Below are positions 50,701 through 59,700 of a stretch of 64,000 nt of DNA, one piece after another. Position numbers and translations under genes: made by a program. A model generated the notes under the pieces. The model saw nothing but the letters and a program-made list of their open reading frames with translations, made no database searches and was not told where the DNA came from. This stretch comes from Rhineura floridana (taxonomy: Eukaryota > Chordata > Lepidosauria > Squamata > Rhineuridae), in contig NC_084489.1 in the NCBI RefSeq assembly GCF_030035675.1, forward strand, positions 79,846,270-79,910,269, written 5' to 3'. Numbering within the stretch: the first letter of the stretch is position 1; the number at the start of each line of letters is the position of its first letter.

Positions 50701-51195
50701 GGCTTTCTGGTAAGACTGAGATTGTGGATAACAATATGAAAAAAAATTCCCATAGGAGTAGCCATATTAGGCTGCAAACTATGCATGCTTACCAGGAAGT
50801 AAGCCCCATTTAACAATGTGGGGTTTGCTTCTGAGTACACATGCATAGGATTGGGCTGTCCTGCCCATCTGTTACAGCAAACACAATAAGAGTCTTGTGG
50901 CACTTTAAAGACTAGCAGATGTATAGCGTATGCCACAGTACATCTGTTAGTCTTTAAGTTGCCACAAGTCTGTTTATTAGGAAAAAGAACTACTTTGAAC
51001 TTACTTTTCAAGTGTATAAGCTTAATGCAATATTTAAAATCAATAAACATTTTCAAAACTTTGGTGGACCCCTGAATTTTAAAGTTTTAACCCACAAGTC
51101 TAAAACATACCTGTTTTGAATACAATAATGTGTGTCTGCAGCTTTTGCTTCTGTTTTAGACAGTCGTATTGCTCTTCAAGCACGCTTACGTCCAT
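44229..51195 (-). CDS. Two-exon gene of unknown function (209 codons)
   Basis: Exon 1 (51195-51111) starts MDVSVLEEQYDCLKQKQKLQ and ends in donor GTATGT in phase 1. Exon 2 (44773-44229) follows an acceptor TTTTCACAG and restores the frame, giving FKTG|GNETVPRESMVNAVLI at the junction. The predicted protein has an N-terminal coiled-coil-like helix and a conserved-looking patch MRKAKAFKECLPIREVSFEL. A Ser-rich middle and a C terminus with YYPFPQKKTPKISEAARRLG then LYVSQ follow. No signal peptide or membrane segment. It may extend upstream of the chosen ATG (frame open to 51393; acceptor-like sites near 51280 and 51248). It is faintly reminiscent of small uncharacterised vertebrate ORFs such as C9orf152, from memory only. 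It sits between NUB1 and XYLB, head to head with XYLB. Confidence 0.6.
45252..45724. mobile_element. hAT-like non-autonomous transposon
   Basis: The right end ACCAGGTTGCTGACCCCTG complements the widespread hAT terminus CAGGGGTCAGCAACC. The left end GAGGTTGCCAACTCTTTTGG pairs with it imperfectly. Inside, ACAAAATGG repeats five times (45325-45440). It lies in the intron of the two-exon gene. Confidence 0.55.
45965..46461 (+). mobile_element. L2 LINE 3' fragment
   Basis: Encodes [19 protein letters not shown], then [20 protein letters not shown] and KTFLFSQAF before TAA, followed by the L2 3' UTR and tail (ACCGCCCAGGGAGC, GGCGGTATATAAATTTAAT). Plus strand. Its C terminus shows the frame lost at the end of the 21-25 kb copy. 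Confidence 0.9.
46465..47060. other. Intron stretch, nothing recognised
   Basis: A+T-rich, no exon or repeat family identified. Confidence 0.45.
47074..47420. mobile_element. Probable hAT-type MITE
   Basis: Ends TAGGGATGGG and CACATCCCTA form a short inverted repeat. Flanks TACTAGGG (47066-47073) and TACTAAGG (47421-47428) match at 7 of 8 bases. Interior carries GATATTGATATTAATATTGA. A lone similar end CCCATCCCTA lies near 47660. Confidence 0.55.
48640..48966 (+). mobile_element. L2 LINE 3' fragment, older
   Basis: Broken frames still show LHWLP-like and CCACAGCTTTGGAATTCCCT (QLWNSL) coding. The 3' UTR ends TTATCTTTGTCAGGGTTTAC and GGATAATAATAATG. Much more diverged than the 21, 27 and 46 kb copies. 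Confidence 0.6.
48970..50310. other. Intron stretch, no gene recognised
   Basis: Within the long intron of the two-exon gene. Contains a T12 run (49200) and a (TTTTG)4 microsatellite at 50071-50090; otherwise nothing identified. Confidence 0.5.
50071..50090. repeat. (TTTTG)n microsatellite
   Basis: Four TTTTG units in a row, ending in TTTTT. Confidence 0.9.
50322..50543 (+). mobile_element. Sauria-type SINE with BovB-like tail
   Basis: Head GAGCCAGTGTGGTGTAGTGG, B box GGGTTTGAATCCCC, core GTGACCTTGGGCCAGTCACT, then GGAAGGCAATGGTAAACCCC and a tail GTCAGAATCGACTTGAAGGC like BovB. A 10-bp direct repeat TTCTAGTAAA flanks it (50312-50321, 50544-50553). Sauria SINEs are a squamate marker that uses BovB enzymes for movement. 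Confidence 0.92.
50885..50985. repeat. Short inverted repeat (TCTTGTGGCACTTTAAAGAC)
   Basis: Left AGTCTTGTGGCACTTTAAAG and right CTTTAAGTTGCCACAAGTCT are imperfect complements around AGATGTATAGCG and TACATCTG. A one-armed relative lies near 41895. Probably a DNA-element remnant. Confidence 0.5.
51111..51195 (-). CDS. Exon 1 of the unknown two-exon gene
   Basis: Runs 85 nt from ATG to the donor AAAACAG|GTATGT. The context CCAAGATGG is a good initiation site. It encodes MDVSVLEEQYDCLKQKQKLQ and THIIVFKT plus one base. A 5' UTR exon may exist further right. Confidence 0.6.
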
Positions 51196-51199
51196 CTTG

Positions 51200-53380
51200 G
51201 TTGGCTGCCCGGAACAGTCTGAGGCTCGTTGCTTTGATGGATGAGTCACTAAGAAAATACCACTCATATATTTATAAGCCTTCACCATCTGTTCCCATAA
51301 GAAAGACAAAATCAGGCAAAAGCAGAGCATTTCCTTCATTATGCTTGCCAAAAAGCAAAGGGTGTTAGTAACATCTGAAATAGTCACAAGCAAGGCAATA
51401 GCTTTCTTGCATTGATGGGATTCTCTTCAATACCTGGTGCAGAGCTGCTGATTTCAGTCGACTGAAATGTCAACTTTGTTTCAAATACATCCAGTGTGTC
51501 CTGAACCTCTGAATGCAAACTTAATGACAAGAACTGTTCAACTGGAACTGGTGTTGACTTAAGCCCAAACATATGAAGCCTTGCCAAAACCCACAGTGAA
51601 ATACAAAACCTCATTTAATACAGCCAAATGCACACAAAAGGCTGGAAGATGCTGGTTGATGTAGCAATTTTAATTTTTAAAGCTACACTTTTATATCTTG
51701 GCACCATTTTTTTAGCTGTGATTATATATAATTTCACAAATTATTTTTTAATATTTGATTATTGTGGTAAACTGTGATAACTATTTTGCTGCTACTGCTT
51801 CTTTTCCCTAATTAAGATTTTTGATTGACCCACTGCTATTCCTGGTTATTAAGGTAACTGAAAGTATAGTGACACACAGGTGTATAGAACTGGAAATGGT
51901 TGTACATAGCACCTTCATTGTCTACAAGTACATTTCAATTGTGGAGTAATTGCTGATTTCTACCAGTTTTACCCTACCCATATTGTATAGAATGTCTACT
52001 TTCATATCTATGATAATTTCCCCACACAGGACCGTTGGTCATTCTTTCACTTTATATAGAATGCAACAAAAACAAGAAGTTGTATATCACAAATTGATTT
52101 TCGTAAGCTGCCTGTATTCTCCATCTGAGTTATGTGGAATTACATAATTATAAATGGTAGACATCAGACCACCTTAGGCCTGACATATCAATCTTGGATC
52201 TTGGTTACATAAACATTATATTAACAAATTCTTTTAATTCTTTTAATGTTATTTAACTCTGAGGACTGAACTACACATTCAGCCAAATGTTGTGGCTAAA
52301 TGAATGCAGACAGGAGTTGCATGATGCAATACTTTTATGTATCAAAAATTCCCTCTCGATCTTTTATTATGTCCCATCATTGTTGAAAGTTAATAAGAAA
52401 GACCCTCTGGTCTTATTATCATTTTCAGTAATATAATAGCTAGGTATACTTAAACAAGGTTGATATGGAATGTAAATTATTAATTTTTTAAAAATCCCTG
52501 TTCATGGCTATAAATATACTAGTTACCAGATTAAAGTGTTTCGATTAGGCACACCTGGATGGGAAACGGGTTGATCTGCCAATCAGTTGTGAAATCTATT
52601 TGAAGCTGAATAATGATAATTAAAAAATGCACTCAAGCTGCTCCCACCAGGTTTTACAGTGAAAAGTAGTGGGGTTTGACTAGTGTCCTGTGCCCATGTT
52701 CAGAAGAGGTGGAAATGCACTAGAAGCGGCAGAACAGTGAGTGTGTTTCTACCCTATGAAAAGTAAGTATGCTAAAGAAGAGTTGTAGCTTAGCTTAACA
52801 TTAGACCTGACACGTTAGTTTTGTATATGAATAGAATTTCTGACATGGTGTAGAAGTTAAAGTATGGATCTTTACCTGGAATCTGAAATTGTACAGTCCA
52901 GAAAAGTTTTTACCAAATGTTTCTTTCTGAATGTGTTGATTGGCAGTGATGAAAGACTCAAAGTGAAGAAGGAACAGTACTCAGTTTTCCTTCAAGAGGA
53001 ACATTATCCCACATTCTGAACTGTTTGTTTGTATGAACAATACATAGCAGTTGGTCTAGGTCATACCCTCTCCAAGGTGTCCTTGGCCACTAAAGAGAAA
53101 ATGGCTATTTTACTGCAGAAGGCAGAGTCAACAGAAACTTGTAGATATCCCTGTGTGATTTTACTGAACATGATCCTCTCTGGGGGTAGACAGGAATCAG
53201 CAATATGCACTCCTCTTCTTGTATGTGTGAAAAGCACAAAAGAGAGGTCTATCTTCTAGATAACCACCAGAGGGGTTTGTAATACAGTATTTTTGCTAAT
53301 ATGACTATAACTTTGGACTGTGTGTCATTGTCACCCAATCCTTCATACACTACTTTAATGAACAGGAAAGAAAGGGGTGA
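51200..53380. other. Upstream of the two-exon gene, no gene recognised
   Basis: Open frame 51384-51614 (minus) could be a 5' extension of the two-exon gene but has no family signature. No CpG-rich promoter is visible here. The remainder is A+T-rich single-copy-looking sequence. Confidence 0.4.
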
Positions 53381-54170
53381 CTGTGATGTTCCTGCTTATA
53401 GTGTAAATATGGTAAGTGCTGTTTATATAGAAGACATATGGTAAGTGGAGTGAAAGAGGAGGGGGGAGTACATGAGCAGTAGAATACTAGATGATTGGCT
53501 GAGCGTTTGAATGGCTGGGAGTCTAAATGGAAGAATGACAGTTGAATCTGGATGTTGGGAGTGTGGAGAAAGAGGTGTTTGAGGGTGGAGGTCAGGAGTG
53601 TGGAGAAAGAGGGAGTTGGAGTTCTGATTAATAATAAGTCAAGTACAAAACAGGAATAGATGAAACCATACGCTTGTGAAACATTCTAAAACTAATCTTG
53701 TTATTTCTGATATTTAATAAATACTTATTTGGTTTACCAAAGGCCTGATCCTTGGCTGGGGGATATACATAACAGAAGGGAGGGCAAGGTAATTACCAAG
53801 GCTGAACAGAAACAGTATCTAATGGTGGCAGCGGTGAAGGGAGGAATAATAACAATTCAAGTATCCAGAGCAACCCAGAGTTGTATGCGTTATCTATAAA
53901 GATACAAGGGGGTTGGGAACAGCATAAGCATGCAGTCACAAAAGTAACCAGCTAGAGAGAGACTCAGGCAAAGTCTCTGTGAGTATTGGTTATAGGCCGT
54001 GACTGGTGGTGCTGCCTAGCAGGGGGATCTAGAGAGATCTGTGCTAGAGCAGAGTGAGAAACTGTATAAAGGACGGTCCGGACTGGTGGTATCCCTGGTG
54101 GTGCCTAGTGAAAGGCAGTAGCCACAAGCAGGTGGGAACCTGACAGGGAGAACCAGGGGAGGACGTCACA
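53381..54170 (+). mobile_element. Fossil LTR retroelement end, probable
   Basis: A TGTGATGTTCC start, a purine-rich U3-like part and AATAAA at about 53717 suggest an LTR to about 53815. TGGTGGCAGCGGTG, which resembles a primer-binding-site region, and a short leader follow. No gag, pol or env is recognisable. It looks like an old solo-type remnant. Family not assigned. Confidence 0.35.
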
Positions 54171-54174
54171 GTGA

Positions 54175-55445
54175 CATATTCATCCAGAGCACAGAGATTG
54201 CTGTCCCAAGACATTTAGCTGCCTAAGGCAAATGACAAGATTGTGCTTCTCCCAGTTCACATACAGAAGCCAACCAGGTAGGTGGTTGAAACCTACTTCA
54301 GCACCAATGTTTGGATAGTATCCCCCATTCTGCTTAAAGTAGGGTCAGCTCTGAGTTCCGCAAAAGTGATATAACTTCTTTCTATAAAATTAAAAGAATT
54401 TATAATGTGTGGAGTTGTGGAATCAGAAGGATTCATGAAGGTATTTCAAATGTTTAAGTAGAAGGTATATGAAACTGCTAGTTTTATGGCCCCATCAAAG
54501 AGCGAAGCAAAAAGGCCAGAGTTTGTATCAGACAGCTTCTAATCAATAAGTCAACATTAATTTTCAAGCAGAGTTTGATAAGCCTCACGTGCCTAATGAA
54601 AAGACCTACTCAGTCTATTGCTGGCTGTATTGCTGACTAGTGATATTATCTAAATCACAGTATACTGCTGCTCCTGAGCTGTTGTCATTCAGCCAAAGGA
54701 GACCACGGTCAAACTTTTGGAACCTGAAGCACAGAGATGAAGGGGAAGCTCGCCTGTTAGATTTTTGCTTGCCCTGCAGCTGTTAAAAGGTGCAAGACCC
54801 CTGCAGCAAAACAATTGTCAAAATGGCTTCAGACACCCATTGCTAGGCATGTTTCCCACAAAATTACTCTCATTCTGGACAAGCTGTTTCTAAGTGTTAG
54901 GAAGAAAAGCTGTACTTGTTTATTTTCTCTATACTATGCACGCCTACAGCCATTTTGCCTGGGCCTCATGTTCAAAGGGAGCGTCAAATTTAGACGCTTG
55001 TCAATTTTTTGGCATTTGATAAGTTTTGCAACTTGTTTTTATGTACATCGGACCAAAATGTGACACATACTCTCAGCTTAGAGACACAAATTTAAGCAAG
55101 TAAGAGATGTGACTTGGTAAAATACTGTACTTTTTAAAAAAAACTCAGATTTTGTCATTCATTAATATTAACAAAAAAGATGGCACAAGATTAGACGGCA
55201 ATGAACGTTGTGGTCTCAGATCAGCTGATTATATAAACACACCACTCACTCCTCTTTTTTTGGAGTGCCTTAGTCTTTGTTTTCTTGTGTGTTCATTTTT
55301 TAATTTTTATTAGGGCTAAGGGCCTAAAAAATCTGGAAGTGGCTTGGGCCTCTCTGGGCCTCTGAGAGGGCTTGTCAGTGACTGACCAGGAAAGATACCT
55401 TCTATTTGTGGTGGATAGCTCCATTAACATTTGACCTAGTGTGAG
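54175..55445. other. Intergenic, no gene recognised
   Basis: Between the two-exon gene and XYLB. No repeat family firmly identified. TTTTTTGGAGTGCCTTAG near 55255 is the only oddity. Confidence 0.45.
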
Positions 55446-55449
55446 GCAA

Positions 55450-55735
55450 CTGTGAAGAAGGCAAATTCCATGCTAGGGATCATTAGGATTGAAAAGGGAC
55501 TGAAAATAAAACTGCCAATATCATAATGGTGTTATACAAATCTACAGTGCAATGACTTGAAATACTGTGTACAGTTCTGACCAATGCACCTCAAGGCAGA
55601 TATGGCAGAGCAGGACAAGGTTCAGAAAAGGGCAACCAAAATGATGGAGCAACTCCCTTATGAGGAAAGGTTGCAATATTTGAGCCTTTTTTTTTTAGTT
55701 TAGAAAAAATATGAAGGGGGCATGATAGTGGGTTT
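55450..55735 (+). mobile_element. CR1 LINE fragment, decayed
   Basis: Broken frames give AEQDKVQKRATKMMEQLPYE and ERLQYL, matching the CR1 RT C-terminal pattern (KA..MI..L..LPYEERL..LGLFSL). Several frameshifts and stops; old copy. Confidence 0.65.
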
Positions 55736-56149
55736 TGATGAGTCTGGGGATCGTAAGAAAAAGAAAAACCTTCCCTGATTCAGAGTACCTAATTTATTCA
55801 ATAGACTTTAAAAAATCTGTCAAGCTGACTCATTTAAAAACCAGTCAGTTTAAAAAACCTGTCCAGTTGATTCATTTTCAGTTTAAAAACCCAAAAACTT
55901 TTGAACCTGAATTCCAGCATTTTTTTAGGTAGTGCCTGTGATATCCTGTTGTTTTTTTTACTGTTTTTATTTTTGTTTCATTGTTAACATTATTTTCAAA
56001 GTGTTGTGTGACTTACACGCATTGCTCTGTAAGCCTCCTTGAGTACGATTTATCATAGAAAGGTGGGGAAGTGCCGACATTCAAGCGAAACGAGCTACCA
56101 ATCGGGCAGGCTCAATAAAAACAAGTGAGCAACCCTGGCTGGGTGCGAG

Positions 56150-56760
56150 GTTAACGCTGCTAACTCGGGCCTGTGCCCAGAGGCGGGTCCTTCATCGACG
56201 CCCCTGAAGGGGCTGCAGAGCGCGGGGTTAATCACTACCAGGGCCCGGTGCTTGTCGTAGTTATCACACGCACGAGAGGGGTCAGCCGAGTTGTTTCTGT
56301 GAACGGGAGAGGCTGGGCAAAGGCAGGCGCCCGGGCTGCTTCCTCTCCTCCCTGCCCTGCTCTCGCCGCGCAAGAAGGAGGAGGAAGACGAGGCCCACTC
56401 GGCTTAAGCCGTCATGGCTGCGCCTACCGAACCCGGGCCCTGCTACTTGGGATGGGACTTCAGCACTCAGCAGGTACCCGGGCAAAAGGAGGCAGCTGAG
56501 GAGAAGAAGGCGGCAGCAGGGCAGAGAGGAACCCGCGCTCCGTCCCTTCTGCAGCAGCAATAGCTGCTGCAAACAGCCCTAGGAAGCAGCAAAGCTGCCA
56601 CCCCACCGTCCCTCCCTCGCTTCGCGCCTCTGGTGACGACGCGCGCCTAGGGTGGGGGAGGATGAATGGCAGGCGGTGTTGCTGCTGCTGCTGGGCCGCC
56701 CACGCACAAGAAGGCATCCCGCTCACGAGGCCGGCGCGAAATCCTTTCTCTTGATCCCAT
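56150..56760 (+). promoter_or_regulatory. XYLB: CpG-rich promoter and first exon of XYLB
   Basis: CpG-rich from the AACTCGGGCCTG region through GACGACGCGCGCC at 56636, with XYLB's ATG in the middle. No TATA box. Long open frames on both strands here are due to high G+C. Confidence 0.7.
56414..56473 (+). CDS. XYLB: XYLB exon 1
   Basis: Encodes MAAPTEPGPCYLGWDFSTQQ, 20 codons, then donor GTACCC in phase 0. The start context is GCCGTCATGG. Confidence 0.95.
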
Positions 56761-59700
56761 CCCCGGTGTCTGGGCTGTGGTTCAGTCAGTGAAGGGTGAG
56801 GGAGGGAAACGAGCACTTTGTACATCCTCAGAGGCAATCTCTTTCCTGTCATCTCCCAGGCACCGAGGAAGTCCTGAGAGCCTCTGATGAGAAAGACAGA
56901 GGCGGTGTTTCCTTGCCCATCCCTAGTTCAGTCTAAGCAGGCACGTTTTTATGTGTTAAGAGTGTCCAGCCCTACTTACGTGTGTACAAAGCTAAGTCAT
57001 GTGTCAAGTGTGCATAGGATTGCGAGCTTCATTAGAATGAGGCGGGACTCGGCCCGGATTGATTTATTTTTATGCTGAATGAAATCTGAGGGACTGTCAC
57101 ACATTAGGTAGAGGTAAACCAAGGGGGAAGCCTCAGAACACGGAGTTACACCGGGGCCAGATGCAGCTGTGTTTGCAAACACGTGCTTGATTCATTCATA
57201 CTTTACATTTTCTCTTACTGAAGTGCTGGGAATCACAGGTGGGGAGAGTGCTGTTGCACTCAAGTCGTGCTTGTGGGCTCCCCACAGGCAGTGTGTATGT
57301 GTGTGTGTGAGAGAGAGTACTCACTGGGAGTACTGGCACCTCTTTTGGCTGCCCATGGTAGCCATTTTGTCCTAGTACCTGCAGCAGTTTTGTCAATATA
57401 TGGGTACCCACACCTAATTTTTTTATATTAAAAAAGCACTGGCCAGAAGCATCTGGCTGGCCATTGTGCGAATAAGATGCTGGACAAGATGGGCCTTTGG
57501 TCAGATCCAGTAAGGCTGTTCTTATGTGAATAGGAGCTATGCAGTATATTAATATGACTTGCATAGGAGCCCTTGTCCCTGGATTTGGCCCTTTGCCTAT
57601 TGACAGCTGAGTTTTAAAGATCGACCTTTTCTACAACTGAGTGTGTTTGAAACTTGAAAAGTACCCCACCCTCCGTTTTTCTGTTCTGGTGATACCAACA
57701 GCACAGTTTTAATAAAATATTTTGGCAAATAAGAATTTCAGCCTCATAGCATAGGCTTTAGCAGTTACACTGAGAAGCAAAGTGTACTTTTACTTCCTGT
57801 GATCTGGCATATTTAAATAAGAAAGCAAAGGTTAACCTATGCAGTTCAGTCAGTCATGACCTGTATTTTTTTTAAAAAAAACATCCTAACTTACCCACAG
57901 CCCCATCTAAACTGACAAAGTAGGAAAAGTTCATATTTCTAGATAGTGTTTTCCTTTGGACACATCTGTTAAATTTGTGGGTGGGGCAATTATATTTAAA
58001 CAAAGATTCCAAAGATGATGGATATTAAATATATATATGCGGAGAAGGGAGCCTGTTGGGTACAGATGACAAGAGGCCTCAGTGGTGAGAAATAAGTGCA
58101 GTTTGTTTGTGTAACATGGAGAATTGGTAATTCATTCAACAGAGCCAGTGTGGTATACCGGTTAGAGTATTGGACTAACTGGCTGCCAGGTGCTTGGGAA
58201 CTGTCCCCCGCAAGTAGTTTTCACATATGGGTGGGACAACACACCTGTCAATAATGTGCTATAATGATGTCATGTGATTGATAGGTGGACAGCCCCACCC
58301 ACCTGTCACATGTGGCCTACAAGGCTGATCCAATTAAGTAAGGATTTGGAGCTGAAAAGGTTCCTCACCCCTGGACTAGGATTTGGGCAGAGCTTGGAAA
58401 AGTTACTTTTTTGAACTACAACTCCCATCAGCCCCAGCCAACTTGGCCACTGGATTGGGCTGATGGGAGTTGTAGTTCAAAAAAGTAACTTTCCCAAGCT
58501 CTGGATTTGGGAGACCTGGTTTCAGTCCCCATGCAGCCAGGAAGCTCACTGAGTGACCTTGGGTCAGTCGCTGTGTCTTAGCCTAATCTACCTTCCAGGG
58601 TCGTTGTGAAGATAAAATGGAGAGGGGGGAGAACCATGCATGCCACTTTGAGCTCTTCGGAGGAAAGGTGGGATATAAATTAAATACTAAAAGAAATGAA
58701 ACAGTTTGATCCTAAACACCAGTTTTCACCAACCTACTGCCCTCAGTTGTTTTGCATGACTACTTCAAGCAGCTGAAGAGTACCAGGTTGGTGATGGATG
58801 AGCTAAAGTGATGTAGTGTCAGAAACATTTTTTCCTCCTACCCCCGCCTCCAAGAAGGTAGCAGGGAGGAGGGCGAGTGAGGTTTTTATGATGAGCAGAT
58901 AGATTTGTACAAAAATTGGATTGTAAAAACCAATAGTGGAAGGGAAGAAGGCTCCAATAATGAAGGAGAAAGGTCAGGGACTCTGATGGGAAAGTGTGAG
59001 GCATTTTTCTGAACTAATCATGGGACCTCCAGCACCTCTGTAGTGAGGTTATAATTTGCACCGAGGAAGTGAAGCACTAATCAGGCATCATCAGCTTCTG
59101 GAGATGGGATGAACTGCAGAATGAACTAGCTGCTTGCTATTTTTGGTGACTGATCACACAGAAATTATTGATTCTTCCAAACGGAGGCATGGTATTAATG
59201 ATACCAGTCAATATCATTTAATCTAAAATGCATGCCTCCATTTGGAAGATAGCTTGTCGGTATCTGTATTATATTTGAAATTGATTTTATATATGTAACT
59301 GTTTTTACATATGTAATAGTTTTTACTTGTTTGTATATATGCAATTGTTTAACTGTTTTTATACTTGCAGTTTGTTTTATATATGTTTTTATTGTATCAT
59401 TTCAATATACTTGAAAGGAAGAAATTATTAAATGCTAAATAAATAAATAATATTTTCTTCTTTCTTCAGCTGAAAGTAATTGCTGTGGATGAACAACTGA
59501 GAGTCATCCACGAGAACAATATTAATTTTGACAAAGATCTTCCAGAATTTGGGTATGTTTCTTCACTTGGGCCGTTTTTGGTCTAATGCAACTGACTTAA
59601 CACTAGTGCCGTCCAGCTATTTAAATCTCTTGGATGCCATGTGGACAGCCAGCCAGATGGGCAACTAATAAATTTAATAAATAAATAATAAGGATACATA

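Larger units (their letters stand above)
58142..58690 (+). mobile_element. SINE split by two DNA-transposon insertions
   Basis: SINE head GAGCCAGTGTGGTATACCGG, then two insertions, then GGGAGACCTGGTTTCAGTCC, GTGACCTTGGGTCAGTCGC and tail GGAGGAAAGGTGGGATATAA. Without the insertions it would match the SINE at 41497-41713. Confidence 0.8.

Noticed and set aside
51384-51614. A 5' coding extension of the two-exon gene
   Set aside because: The frame lacks conserved-looking sequence and a confident donor. The ATG at 51195 has good context, so I kept the shorter start.
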